Shown here in pieces: positions 31,758 through 40,212 of a stretch of 51,124 bases of DNA. The translations under genes were made by a program, and so were the position numbers. The notes under the pieces are model-generated. The model saw only the letters and a list, made by a program, of their open reading frames with translations, did no database searches and was not told the DNA's origin. Position 1 is the stretch's first letter. Every line of letters starts with the position of its first letter. The stretch is from Rhizobium phaseoli (GTDB taxonomy: Bacteria > Pseudomonadota > Alphaproteobacteria > Rhizobiales > Rhizobiaceae), in assembly GCF_003985125.1 (NCBI RefSeq), contig NZ_ML133594.1:1-51124 (forward strand), written 5' to 3'.

Positions 31758-33764
31758 ATGCTGAAGCATCTGAAAATCCGTACGAAAATCCTGTCGGTCG
31801 TGGCGCTCATGGGGCTGATCACGATGGCCGGGCTGATCTATATCATCGCCGATTTTCGCCGTGCGGACGCCGCTTACAGCGCCTTCATCGATCATGAGGC
31901 GCTGGCCTCGATGCAGAGCGCGCGCGCCAGCGCCTCGGTGGTGGCCTCGGTGCTGCAGGTCACCCTGCTCGCCGACATGAAGCCCGATACGCCGGCTTTC
32001 GAGACGGCGCTCGCCACGCCGAGCAAGCTGCCGCAGGCGCGCGACCGGCTGAAGCAGGCGCTGGCGCTGGTGCCGAGCCGCAAGGCGGCGATAGACGAAA
32101 TTCAGGCAGGCATCGATGACATCGAAGCCCTGGCGAACAAGATCATCGAACAGAGCAAGGCCAAGGATAGCGCCGGCGCGCTCGCCAATGTCGCCCTGAT
32201 GAATGCCAAGCTCAATGCGCTGACGCCGAAGATGATCGCCAACAATGATGCGATGATGGCGCTGCTCAATGACGGCGGCGACGCGCTGTCGGCTTCCGTC
32301 AACGGCCGGATCACCTTCTGCTTCCTCCTGATCGGCATTGCCGTTCTCGCCGCGATCGGCATCGGCGTCGCCGTTGCACAGTCGGGCATTGCAGGCCCGA
32401 TGGCGAGGCTCAGACTACGCATGACGCGCCTTGCCGAGGGCGACACCGACAGCGAGATCGGCGGCCTCGACCGCGGCGATGAAATCGGCCAGATGGCCAA
32501 GGCCGTTTCGATCTTCCGCGACAACGCCATCGAGCGCCGTCAGATCGAGGCCCGCGCCGAGGCAGACCGCAGCGTCAGCGACGGCGAGCGCCGCGAACGC
32601 GAGGCGCAGAAGACCCGCGAGGCTTCCGAACTCGAACACGCCGTCACAGCCCTCGGCGACGGCCTGCGCCGCCTTGCCGCCGGCGATCTCGCCGCGCAGC
32701 TCGACGAGCCTTTCGTCGCCCATCTCGACGCGCTGCGCCAGGATTTCAACCACTCGGTCGAAAAGCTCAACGAGACCCTGCAGGCGGTCGGCGCCAATGC
32801 GCGGGCAATCGGCGCCGGCGCCAACGAGATCCGTTCTTCGGCAGACGAGCTTTCCCGGCGGACGGAACAGCAGTCGGCCTCGGTCGAAGAAACCGCAGCG
32901 GCGCTCGAAGAGATCACCACGACGGTGCGCGACGCCGCCAAACGCGCCGAGGAGGCGAGCCAGCTCGTCACCCGCACCCGCCTCGGCGCCGAAAAATCCG
33001 GCGAGATCGTCCGCAAGGCCGTCTCCGCCATGCAGCAGATCGAACAGTCCTCGGTCGAGATCGGCAACATCATCGGCGTCATCGACGACATCGCCTTCCA
33101 GACCAATCTGCTGGCGCTGAATGCCGGCGTCGAGGCGGCGCGCGCCGGCGAAGCGGGCAAGGGCTTTGCGGTCGTCGCCCAGGAGGTGCGCGAGCTCGCC
33201 CAGCGTTCGGCCATGGCGGCCAAGGAGATCAAGGACCTGATCACCAATTCCGGCACGCATGTGCAAACCGGCGTCACTCTGGTCGGCGACACCGGCAAGG
33301 CGCTCGATGCGATCGTTAGCGAAGTGCAGGAAATCAACCAGCACGTCCATGCGATCGCCGAAGCCTCGCGCGAACAGTCGATCGGGCTGCAGGAGATCAA
33401 CACCGCCGTCAACACCATGGATCAGGGCACGCAGCAGAACGCAGCGATGGTCGAGCAATCGACCGCCGCCAGCCACAGCCTCGCCACGGAGGCGACGGCG
33501 CTCAACAACCTGCTCGGCCAGTTCCGGCTGACCGGCACCGGCAGCTTCGCCGCCGCCGCCCCGATCGCCTCCACCCGCCCGCCGGCCGCAGCACCGCGCC
33601 CGCCCGCGCGCCCGGTGGCCAAGGCCCCGGCAATCCGCGTCGCCCGGGAAGGCACGGCCCGTCCGACCGCCTCACCGGCCCGCGCCCTCAGCCAGACCCT
33701 CGCCAACGCCTTCGGCGGCGGCAGCACGCCGAAAAGCCAGGATGGTGACTGGACGGAGTTCTGA
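31758..33764 (+). CDS. Methyl-accepting chemotaxis protein with CheR/CheB docking tail
   Basis: A 668-residue chemoreceptor. TM1 lies near residues 11-30 (ILSVVALMGLITMAGLIYII). A helical periplasmic sensor follows (about 31-190), then TM2 near 195-220 (FCFLLIGIAVLAAIGIGVAVA). HAMP comes next, with MTRLAEGDTDSEIGGLDRGDEIGQMA, and a second HAMP-like segment at LGDGLRRLAAGDLAAQL. The signalling domain contains the hairpin tip IGVIDDIAFQTNLLALNAGVEAARAGEAGKGFAVV with methylation helices on both sides. After an Ala/Pro linker the protein ends in DWTEF, an xWxxF pentapeptide that tethers CheR and CheB in other receptors. No che genes are nearby, and the ligand is unknown. Confidence 0.95.
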   Translation: MLKHLKIRTKILSVVALMGLITMAGLIYIIADFRRADAAYSAFIDHEALASMQSARASASVVASVLQVTLLADMKPDTPAFETALATPSKLPQARDRLKQALALVPSRKAAIDEIQAGIDDIEALANKIIEQSKAKDSAGALANVALMNAKLNALTPKMIANNDAMMALLNDGGDALSASVNGRITFCFLLIGIAVLAAIGIGVAVAQSGIAGPMARLRLRMTRLAEGDTDSEIGGLDRGDEIGQMAKAVSIFRDNAIERRQIEARAEADRSVSDGERREREAQKTREASELEHAVTALGDGLRRLAAGDLAAQLDEPFVAHLDALRQDFNHSVEKLNETLQAVGANARAIGAGANEIRSSADELSRRTEQQSASVEETAAALEEITTTVRDAAKRAEEASQLVTRTRLGAEKSGEIVRKAVSAMQQIEQSSVEIGNIIGVIDDIAFQTNLLALNAGVEAARAGEAGKGFAVVAQEVRELAQRSAMAAKEIKDLITNSGTHVQTGVTLVGDTGKALDAIVSEVQEINQHVHAIAEASREQSIGLQEINTAVNTMDQGTQQNAAMVEQSTAASHSLATEATALNNLLGQFRLTGTGSFAAAAPIASTRPPAAAPRPPARPVAKAPAIRVAREGTARPTASPARALSQTLANAFGGGSTPKSQDGDWTEF

Positions 33765-33787
33765 GGAACAGAGAGGTTGCCGCAAAT

Positions 33788-33970
33788 TCTCTTCTCCCCT
33801 CGGGGAGAAGGTGCCGGCAGGCGGATGAGGGGGCCACACGGACTTCCTTTCCGTAATCGTCTATTCCACCCGTCCGACCGCAACGCCGTCGCGAACAGTC
33901 CGCTGAATCCGGCTTCGTCGGCCCCCTCATCCGCCCTACGGGCACCTTCTCCCCGAGGGGAGAAGAGGGA
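33788..33970. repeat. Inverted pair of palindromes (family B)
   Basis: Copies at 33788-33832 and 33921-33970 are near-perfect reverse complements. Each has a TTCTCCCCTCGGGGAGAAG hairpin followed by GTGCCGGCAGGCGGATGAGG or its complement. They lie between the chemoreceptor stop and the convergent VOC gene. Related single hairpins are at 4526 and 50518. No gene is seen in 33765-34024. Confidence 0.8.
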
Positions 33971-34024
33971 ACCGAGAGGTCGCGGCATGTCCCTCTTAAC
34001 CGCGTTTACCGGCTCCGTCCCACT

Positions 34025-34405
34025 CTAACCCGGCCGCCAACCAACCTCGACGAGGATATTGCCGGGCGCCGTGCAATAGAACAGCCAGCCGCCGCGCATG
34101 GCGGCCGGCGGACCGGAGAGCACGGCACCAGCGGCGACAAGTCCGGCATGGACAGTATCGACATCACCCCTTTCCGGCAGAATGAAGCCGATATGATAGG
34201 TCTGGCGGCCTATCTCCACCTGGTCGGCGGTGCCGAACTTGGCGATGGCGTGGCTGAGAACGATTTCGAGGCCGGCAGCGTCCTCCAGGATCGCCAGGCC
34301 GTTGTTGCCGCGCATATCCTTCAGCTTCAGGCCGAAATGACGGATGAAGAAATCCGCCGTCTCGGCAATATCGGGTACGTGAAAATCGAGATGGTTCAGG
34401 CGCAT
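34025..34405 (-). CDS. VOC-superfamily (glyoxalase-like) protein
   Basis: A 126-residue vicinal-oxygen-chelate protein. Likely metal ligands are H5 (LNHLDF), H71 (TYHIGF) and E120 (ILVEVGW). The motif order MRLNHLDFHVPDIAETADFFIRHFG is typical of the glyoxalase/bleomycin-resistance subgroup. It is not closely similar to the VOC gene at 7392-7757. It stands alone, and its substrate is unknown. Confidence 0.86.
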   Translation of the reverse strand: MRLNHLDFHVPDIAETADFFIRHFGLKLKDMRGNNGLAILEDAAGLEIVLSHAIAKFGTADQVEIGRQTYHIGFILPERGDVDTVHAGLVAAGAVLSGPPAAMRGGWLFYCTAPGNILVEVGWRPG

Positions 34406-34552
34406 TGACAGTCTCCGTTCAAAAAAATCCCGGGACTGCCTTTTGCCGTCTCCGCACGCCGCCGGGATCCCGCATTTCCATGCGGATCACGTCGCGGGTT
34501 CTCGTGCCCTGGGGCACGGAGCAGAGCTTCGTCAGAGCGCTTTGACGCTTAG

Positions 34553-34760
34553 ACGGAAGGGATCGGGCTTACCTCAACCGATCCTGCCTTTTTCGACGAT
34601 GCCGATCTAGCAGAAGGCGCCGGTTTCGGCAATGGAAAGGCTGAAGCGGTCACGACGCTCCAGGCGATGCTTCGCGAAGGCGTGAAGGTAGAGACTGCGT
34701 TTCAACTGGCGAGCAAGATGCAATCAGGAGTAAGATCGCCGCCTCGGCGCATCGGAAGGG
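34553..34760 (+). pseudogene. Possible gene remnant (Rpn/PD-(D/E)XK transposase-like tail)
   Basis: An open frame without a good start reads TEGIGLTSTDPAFFDDADLA and continues through GNGKAEAVTTLQAMLREGVK and VETAFQLASKM. The run of GKAEAV, LLREGV-like and VET with a helix resembles the C-terminal tail of Rpn-type transposase proteins (KAEG repeats, then LLREGVPVE). It could be a decayed fragment or chance. The next lipoprotein gene starts at 34767. Positions 34406-34552 hold nothing I can name. Confidence 0.3.
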
Positions 34761-34766
34761 ATGGAC

Positions 34767-35048
34767 ATGAAACCCGCACTCCTCGGCCTTATCGGCACCC
34801 TCATTCTTGCCGGGTGCAACAGCGTTTCCTACTATGGCGGCCCCGGCCTCGAGCCGATCCCGGGCAGCATCACCTATAACGGCCAGCCGCGCAGCAAGCT
34901 CACCAAATCGCCACCCGGCTCCAGCTTCCCGCATGATTTTATCGACCAGTACGGCCAGCAGGTGGAAGAAACCTACATCATCCAGCCCGACCGAAGCCTG
35001 ATCATCGCGCATCGGCGATACAAGCCGATCCGGTTTTTCGGGGATTAG
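34767..35048 (+). CDS. Small lipoprotein, unknown function
   Basis: A 93-residue predicted lipoprotein with signal MKPALLGLIGTLILAGC (lipidated Cys17) and a mature region of about 75 residues rich in Gly, Pro and Tyr (PGSITYNGQPRSKLTKSPPG, then YGQQVEETYIIQPDRSL). GGAAGGG lies six bases before the ATG, which excludes the ATG at 34761. I recognise no domain. It is a single gene just before the tRNA on the opposite strand. Confidence 0.78.
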   Translation: MKPALLGLIGTLILAGCNSVSYYGGPGLEPIPGSITYNGQPRSKLTKSPPGSSFPHDFIDQYGQQVEETYIIQPDRSLIIAHRRYKPIRFFGD

Positions 35049-35071
35049 TTGGGCGTCGCCGCAAGGATCAG

Positions 35072-35145
35072 TGGAGCGGGTGAAGGGAATCGAACCCTCG
35101 TATTCAGCTTGGGAAGCTGCTGCTCTACCATTGAGCTACACCCGC
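35072..35145 (-). tRNA. tRNA-Gly(CCC)
   Basis: A complete 74-nt cloverleaf including an encoded CCA. The acceptor GCGGGTG pairs with CACCCGC, the D arm is GCTCAATGGTAGAGC, the anticodon loop is TTCCCAA (anticodon CCC), and the T arm is AGGGTTCGATTCCCT. It reads GGG glycine codons. The top base pair of the anticodon stem is a G/A mismatch, a mild oddity. It stands alone. Confidence 0.95.
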
Positions 35146-35204
35146 GATGCGCTGAGATTTCCAACAGATGGGGGCCGCTGTCAAGTCACGCGGCACGCAA
35201 GCTG

Positions 35205-36299
35205 TCAGATGCGGAAGTGTTTCGAGAGTTTGAGGCCCTGGGCCTGGTAGTTGGAGCCGAGGCCGGAGCCGTAGAGGCTGGCGGGCTTTTCCTGCATGTG
35301 CTCGTAGACGAGACGGCCGACGATCTGGCCGTCTTCGAGAATGAAGGGCACTTCGTGGCTGCGCACTTCGAGCACGGCGCGGCTGCCGCGGCCGCCGGCC
35401 GGGGCATGGCCGAAGCCCGGATCGAAGAAGCCGGCGTAATGGACGCGGAATTCGCCGACCAGCGGATCGAAGGGGGTCATCTCGGCGGCATAATCCGGTG
35501 GCACATGCACGGCCTCGCGCGAGACGAGGATATAGAACTCATCAGGATCGAGGATCAGTTCGTTGCGGCCGCGGCTATAGAGCGGCTCCCAGAAATCGAA
35601 GATATCGTGCTGGTCCTTCTCGTCGACATCTACGACGGCGGTGTGATGCTTGCCGCGATAGCCGATCAGGCCGTCCTTATCGCCGCTGAGATCGATCGAC
35701 AGCGCGATGCCGCCGCCCGATACGTTCGGCTGCTTGCTGGCGACCAGCGTCTCGCTTTCATGCAGCTTCAGCAGTTCCGGCTCGCCGAGCAGCGACTGGC
35801 CGACGCGGAAGCGGATCTGCGACAGGCGCGAGCCGCGGCGCACGACGATCGGGAAAGTGCGCGGGCTGATTTCGAGATAGAGCGGGCCGGCATAGCCTGG
35901 CGGGATCTTGTCGAATTCCTGGGCGTAATCGGTAATGACGCGGGTGAAGATATCGAGCCTGCCGGTCGAGCTCTTCGGATTGGCCGAGGCCGACATGTCG
36001 GCCGGCAGCGCCAGGCTCTCCATCAGCGGCACGATATAGACGCAGCCGGTTTCGAGCACCGCGCCCTGAGACAGATCGATCACATGCAGGCTGAGGCGAT
36101 CGAGCTTGTCCGACACGAGATGCGAAGGCCCCGGCATGAAGGAGGCGCGCACGCGGAAGGCCTTGCTCCCCAGGCGTAGGTCGAGACTTGCCGGCTGGAT
36201 CTGATCGCGGTCCAGCTCCCGCTCGGAGTTAAGACGCCCCGTTTCAAACAGCGCGGAGATCGCGCGGTCCGCCAGAATTCCAGTATCGCGAGCCATCAT
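35205..36299 (-). CDS. dcd: Deoxycytidine triphosphate deaminase, two-domain type
   Basis: A 364-residue enzyme that deaminates dCTP to dUTP for thymidylate synthesis. It is about twice the length of the enterobacterial enzyme and has two dUTPase-like barrels, as usual in alphaproteobacteria. The N-terminal barrel shows DRDQIQPASLDLRLG, and the C-terminal part has VHYAGFFDPGFGHAPAGGRGSRAVLEV, with the GHAPAG loop and glutamate of the active site. Starts at 36299 (MMARDTG) and 36296 are both possible, with GGATGGGG before the first. It is divergent from metZ, with the SAM-II riboswitch between. Confidence 0.92.
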   Translation of the reverse strand: MMARDTGILADRAISALFETGRLNSERELDRDQIQPASLDLRLGSKAFRVRASFMPGPSHLVSDKLDRLSLHVIDLSQGAVLETGCVYIVPLMESLALPADMSASANPKSSTGRLDIFTRVITDYAQEFDKIPPGYAGPLYLEISPRTFPIVVRRGSRLSQIRFRVGQSLLGEPELLKLHESETLVASKQPNVSGGGIALSIDLSGDKDGLIGYRGKHHTAVVDVDEKDQHDIFDFWEPLYSRGRNELILDPDEFYILVSREAVHVPPDYAAEMTPFDPLVGEFRVHYAGFFDPGFGHAPAGGRGSRAVLEVRSHEVPFILEDGQIVGRLVYEHMQEKPASLYGSGLGSNYQAQGLKLSKHFRI

Positions 36300-36380
36300 G
36301 CCCCATCCATCTTTTGCGCCGACAAAACCAAATACGGGGAATTGACGCAAGCAGCTAACAGCAGTATTGCAGAATTATCC

Positions 36381-36433
36381 CGTGGTGATTTGGCCGGTCG
36401 GCTTGCAGCCACGTTAAACAAGTGGCTAAAAAG
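36381..36433 (+). ncRNA. SAM-II riboswitch (metA motif) upstream of metZ
   Basis: The leader has the SAM-II layout. P1 is CGTGG (36381-36385) with CCACG (36409-36413). The loop holds TGATTTGGCC and CTTG (36402-36405), which pairs with CAAG (36419-36422) to form the pseudoknot. The 3' end is GGCTAAAAAG. SAM-II elements are known in alphaproteobacteria before methionine genes and turn expression off when S-adenosylmethionine is high. The position before metZ fits. Confidence 0.9.
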
Positions 36434-36474
36434 ACCGGGTTGTGAACCGGTCTGCTTTTGCGGCCGGTTTTTTT
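36432..36474 (+). terminator. Alternative hairpins and terminator of the SAM-II leader
   Basis: Hairpin 1 is AGACCGG (36432-36438) with CCGGTCT (36447-36453). Hairpin 2 is AACCGG (36445-36450) with CCGGTT (36464-36469), helped by GC-TTTT-GC inside, and is followed by a run of T to 36474. Both use CCGG at 36447-36450, so they exclude each other. This suggests transcription termination control, with hairpin 1 as the antiterminator touching the aptamer's last bases. Confidence 0.75.
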
Positions 36475-36493
36475 GTTATGTGAAGGTGATGGC

Positions 36494-37678
36494 ATGAGCA
36501 AGACCTGGCGCCCGGCAACCCAACTCGTCCATGGCGGCACGCTGCGTTCGCAATATGGCGAAACATCCGAGGCAATCTATCTCACGCAGGGCTTCGTCTA
36601 TGACACGTCGGAAGCGGCCGAAGCCCGCTTCAAGGGCGAGACGGACGGTTACATCTACGCCCGCTACGGCAGCCCGACCAACGACATGTTCGAAAAGCGC
36701 ATGTGCATGCTCGAAGGTGCGGAAGACGCCCGCGCCACCGCTTCCGGCATGGCCGCCGTCAGCGCGGCGATCCTCTGCCAGGTCAAAGCGGGCGACCATA
36801 TCGTCGCCGCGCGCGCCCTCTTCGGCTCCTGCCGCTGGGTGGTGGAAACACTGGCGCCGAAATACGGCATCGAATGCACGCTGGTCGACGGCCGCGACCT
36901 CAAGAACTGGGAAGAGGCAATCCGGCCGAACACCAAAGTGTTCTTCCTGGAAAGCCCGACCAACCCGACGCTCGAGGTCGTCGATATATCAGGGGTGGCC
37001 AGACTCGCCAACCAGGTCGGCGCCAAGGTCGTGGTCGACAACGTCTTTGCCACGCCGCTCTTCCAGAAACCGCTCGAACTCGGCGCCCATATCGTCGTCT
37101 ATTCCGCCACCAAGCACATTGACGGCCAGGGCCGCTGCCTCGGCGGCGTCGTGCTGGCCGACAAGGCCTGGATCGACGAGAACCTGCACGACTATTTCCG
37201 CCATACCGGCCCGGCCATGTCGCCGTTCAACGCCTGGACGCTGCTGAAGGGCATCGAGACGCTGCCGTTGCGTGTGAAGCAGCAGACGCAGAATGCGGCG
37301 AAGATCGCCGATTTCCTCGCCGAGCAGAACAAGGTCGCCAAGGTGATCTATCCCGGCCGCGCGGACCATCCGCAGGCCGACATCATCGCCAAGCAGATGA
37401 AGGGCGGCTCGACGCTTATCGCCTTCGAGCTGAAGGGCGGCAAGGAGGCGGCCTTCACGCTGCAGAATGCGCTGGAGATCATCAAGATCTCCAACAATCT
37501 CGGCGACAGCAAGAGCCTGATCACCCATCCGGCGACGACGACCCACAAGAACCTGTCGGAAGAGGCGCGCGCCGAACTCGGCATCTCGCCGGGCACCGTC
37601 CGGCTCTCGGCCGGCATCGAGGATACCGACGACCTGATCGAGGATTTCGCCAAGGCGCTTGCCAAGGTTTCGGCCTGA
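36494..37678 (+). CDS. metZ: O-succinylhomoserine sulfhydrylase
   Basis: A 394-residue PLP enzyme of the cystathionine gamma-synthase family that makes homocysteine directly from O-succinylhomoserine and sulfide. The cofactor lysine is K207 in VYSATKHIDGQGRCLGG. The PLP-binding aspartate is D182 in VVVDNVFATPLF, and YARYGSPTND (residues 55-64) forms the substrate and cofactor site. The start at 36494 has AAGGTG five bases upstream, and the riboswitch leader shows this is the right 5' boundary. The choice of metZ over other family members rests on overall sequence and on the SAM-II control. Confidence 0.93.
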   Translation: MSKTWRPATQLVHGGTLRSQYGETSEAIYLTQGFVYDTSEAAEARFKGETDGYIYARYGSPTNDMFEKRMCMLEGAEDARATASGMAAVSAAILCQVKAGDHIVAARALFGSCRWVVETLAPKYGIECTLVDGRDLKNWEEAIRPNTKVFFLESPTNPTLEVVDISGVARLANQVGAKVVVDNVFATPLFQKPLELGAHIVVYSATKHIDGQGRCLGGVVLADKAWIDENLHDYFRHTGPAMSPFNAWTLLKGIETLPLRVKQQTQNAAKIADFLAEQNKVAKVIYPGRADHPQADIIAKQMKGGSTLIAFELKGGKEAAFTLQNALEIIKISNNLGDSKSLITHPATTTHKNLSEEARAELGISPGTVRLSAGIEDTDDLIEDFAKALAKVSA

Positions 37679-37893
37679 TCGACAGCATTGGCGGCCGGGC
37701 CTCCGGGTTCGGCCGTCCCGGCAGCGGGATCGGCGCGCCGGCGCTGCCCAAGTAAAATTAATACTGACAATTAGGCTTAACGATCAAAAACCATGCGATC
37801 ACGGCTGTTTCATCGCTGATCAACGTTCCGTTTCTTGACGGATAGGGCCTTCTTATAAGATACGGGTAACATATCTTGACTAAGGTGCAAGGC

Positions 37894-38286
37894 ATGTATC
37901 GCGCCCTCACAAGAGATATCGAAGTCGTCGTCGAACCATTCTATCTGGAGGAGCAATCCGATCCGGAAGACGATCGCTATGTCTGGGGTTACCGGATTGT
38001 CATCAGCAACAATTCCGGCGTCGCCGTTCGCCTTGTCAACCGCTACTGGAACATCACCGACCAGAACGGCGTGGTGGACGAGGTGACCGGTCCCGGCGTC
38101 GTCGGCGAACAGCCGCGGCTCAGCCCCGGCGACACTTATGAATATTCCTCCGGCTGCCCGCTCGACACGCCCTCGGGGCTGATGTTCGGCCATTACCAGA
38201 TGGAAACCGACGAAGGCGAGCTGTTCGACGTCGACATCCCCGCCTTCTCGCTGGATTCACCGGGGTTGCTGCGCGTGCTCAATTGA
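37894..38286 (+). CDS. apaG: ApaG protein
   Basis: A 130-residue protein of the ApaG family, a fibronectin-like beta-sandwich whose conserved core [26 protein letters not shown] and [21 protein letters not shown] is fully present. Its function is still unclear, with earlier links to cobalt and magnesium efflux. The start at 37894 (MYRALTRD) was chosen over a TTG six codons upstream (37876) because AAGGTG precedes it and the family begins there. It is monocistronic, 215 nt after metZ. Confidence 0.93.
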
Positions 38287-38400
38287 GCGAGCAGGTTCGC
38301 GGTCGCTTCGTCAGTGCGAACACGAACGCCGTGCTTGCCGCATGGATGCGGTCGGATGCAGGCTTCCAGTCAGTACCAACTTGGACGCCGTACCCGCGGT

Positions 38401-38430
38401 CGTGGATCCTCGGGCTTGCCCAGTCATCAA
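38401..38430. repeat. Fragment of a family D palindrome
   Basis: CGTGGATCCTCGGGCTTGCCC and a following AGTCATCAA look like a decayed half of the element seen at 20663 and 43409. It lies between apaG and the convergent secreted-protein gene. Confidence 0.45.
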
Positions 38431-38434
38431 TCTA

Positions 38435-39022
38435 CTAAAGGTCGAAAGGATCCGAGGCCTGGGTGCCTGGCTTTGCTTCGAACGGATCTTTTGATTGGGG
38501 CGGCGCCGGCTGTTTTGCGACCGCAGCGTTTACCGCCTTCTGGCAGGTGAGCAGCTCATCCGTTGCCCTGACGGAGTTTTTCAAACTCAGGGCAACAATC
38601 TGTTTTCCGTTAAAGGTGGCGCGAAAACTCAGTTTACGAGCGAACTCGGCAATGAGACCGGTATCCTTGAAATCGATCCATAATCCCTTGAAGCCATCAA
38701 GATCGAGAGCGCTCGCATTCGCCGTCCATTGAGAACGATCTAACGACAGTTCGATGGGATATTGCTTTCCCACTTCCAAGGATTTCCAGTTCGGATTTGC
38801 GATCACTATGTAAAAGGGGCTTTCTTTTTTTGTATAATTGAGGCCCAGACGAAAAACGGTGCCGTCATCAAAGGACGTGAGAACAAAACAGCCGTTGCCT
38901 AAGGTCGGATCGACAGCCACGGTCCAGCCGCCAACCTCTTTCCATTTGATTGTTTCGTCGTCAGCCAAGACAATCCGTGGCATCACAGCAATGAATGCGA
39001 ATACAAAATACAAAAGTCGCAT
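38435..39022 (-). CDS. Secreted protein, unknown function, atypical composition
   Basis: A 195-residue protein with a signal peptide (MRLLYFVFAFIAVMPRIVLA). Its mature part is mainly beta-strand with a Trp-rich start (DDETIKWKEVGGWTVAV), and the C-terminal tail is Pro-rich and low in complexity (KQPAPPQSKDPFEAKPGTQ). Codon use is visibly less GC-rich than in its neighbours, and the flanks include a decayed repeat, which suggests later acquisition. An in-frame TTG/ATG extension to 39085 is less likely. Possible relatives are invasion-associated-locus-like or type II secreted domains, but I cannot name a family. Confidence 0.72.
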   Translation of the reverse strand: MRLLYFVFAFIAVMPRIVLADDETIKWKEVGGWTVAVDPTLGNGCFVLTSFDDGTVFRLGLNYTKKESPFYIVIANPNWKSLEVGKQYPIELSLDRSQWTANASALDLDGFKGLWIDFKDTGLIAEFARKLSFRATFNGKQIVALSLKNSVRATDELLTCQKAVNAAVAKQPAPPQSKDPFEAKPGTQASDPFDL

Positions 39023-39130
39023 TGACGTCCCGCCCCCGAACCCGCTGCGATAATAGGGCACAGTGACTACCAAAAGTCGAGTCACTGTGCCGCTGCATGC
39101 GCATCTTTTTCGCGCTACGCGCGACTAATG

Positions 39131-40123
39131 TTATTCCGCCGGCTGAAGCTCGGTCGGCTCGTAGCGGTAGGTGGTCGAGCAGAATTCGCAGGTGACTGCG
39201 ATTTCGCCGTTTTCCTGGCTTTCCTCGATCTCTTCGGCCGAAAAGCCCTTCAGCACGCCCTTGATCTTGTCGCGCGAACAGCTGCAGCGGTCGAAGACGG
39301 CGCGCGGTTCGTAGACGCGCACGCCGCGCTCGTGGAACAGGCGGAACAGCAGCCGTTCGGTGCCGACAAGCGGGTCGGTCAGTTCATCGGCGTCGATGGT
39401 CTCGACCAGCGAGCGGGCTTCGACCCAGGCGTCGTCCTCGCCATGCGGGCGGTCGCCATTGTCGCCGTCGCCGCCGTGGAGATCCGGGTGGCGCATGCGC
39501 TCAGGTGCTTCCGGCAGGAACTGGGCGACGAGGCCGCCGGCCCGCCAGCGATGGCGCGGCTTGCCGGCATCGTCGCGATCGAAGAGCTCGGCCGCGGCCA
39601 GGCGCACGCGTGTCGGGATCTGTTCCGACTGGCGGAAATAGACACCGGCAATCTCCTCGAGCGAGGTGCCGTCGAGCGCGACGATGCCCTGATAGGGCTG
39701 CGCGAACTTGCCCTGGTCGATGGTGAAGGCGAGCACCCCCTTGCCGAGCAGCTGCTCCGGCTCGGTTTCGCCGGCTTCCACCGCCTTGGCAAGCAGCGCC
39801 TGATCAAAACGGGCATAGGCGCGGACATTTTCCGGCGTCGAGAAATCGGCGACGAGAAGATCGACCGGGCCATCGCCCTTGGTCTGCACCGTGAACTTGC
39901 CGTCGAATTTCAGCGAGGTGCCGAGCAGCACCGTCAGCACGACGACTTCGGCCAGCAGCCGGGCGACGGGGGTGGGATAATGATGGCGCTCGAGGATCGC
40001 ATCGAGCATCGGGCCGAGCTGGACGGCGCGACCGCGCACATCCAGACCCTCCACCTGGAAAGGGACGACATGGTCATCGCCGGCGAAATCGAACTGGCCG
40101 AGGGCGGCTGCAGCTTCTGCCAT
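39131..40123 (-). CDS. hslO: Redox-regulated chaperone Hsp33
   Basis: A 330-residue cytoplasmic holdase chaperone, activated when its zinc-bound cysteines are oxidised. The redox switch is intact: CxC at C280/C282 and CxxC at C312/C315 (DRCSCSRDK ... VTCEFCST). The N-terminal core shows LLGTSLKFDGKFTVQTKGDGP, the substrate-binding part. The length is longer than the E. coli protein (about 290), as often in rhizobia. AGGAG lies seven bases before the ATG at 40123. It is the last gene of the argD-argF-hslO string on the minus strand, with a hairpin in the gap after argF. Confidence 0.95.
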   Translation of the reverse strand: MAEAAAALGQFDFAGDDHVVPFQVEGLDVRGRAVQLGPMLDAILERHHYPTPVARLLAEVVVLTVLLGTSLKFDGKFTVQTKGDGPVDLLVADFSTPENVRAYARFDQALLAKAVEAGETEPEQLLGKGVLAFTIDQGKFAQPYQGIVALDGTSLEEIAGVYFRQSEQIPTRVRLAAAELFDRDDAGKPRHRWRAGGLVAQFLPEAPERMRHPDLHGGDGDNGDRPHGEDDAWVEARSLVETIDADELTDPLVGTERLLFRLFHERGVRVYEPRAVFDRCSCSRDKIKGVLKGFSAEEIEESQENGEIAVTCEFCSTTYRYEPTELQPAE

Positions 40124-40143
40124 GGCTTTACTCCTAGTTTTCA

Positions 40144-40171
40144 GAGCGAAGGGTCAGGGTGCCCTTCGCTC
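40144..40171 (-). terminator. Hairpin between argF and hslO
   Basis: A perfect 10-bp stem, GAGCGAAGGG (40144-40153) with CCCTTCGCTC (40162-40171), and an 8-nt loop. On the minus strand it is followed by TGAAAACTAGGAG, which holds the hslO ribosome site. It may lower readthrough from argF into hslO. Confidence 0.5.
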
Positions 40172-40212
40172 GCGCGGCCGCACGTTGTTCGCGCGCGGCG
40201 TCCGATTATGGT

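Noticed and set aside
35072..35145. tRNA-Gly as an integration site of an island
   Set aside because: No integrase, no direct repeat of the tRNA 3' end and only housekeeping genes follow on either side.
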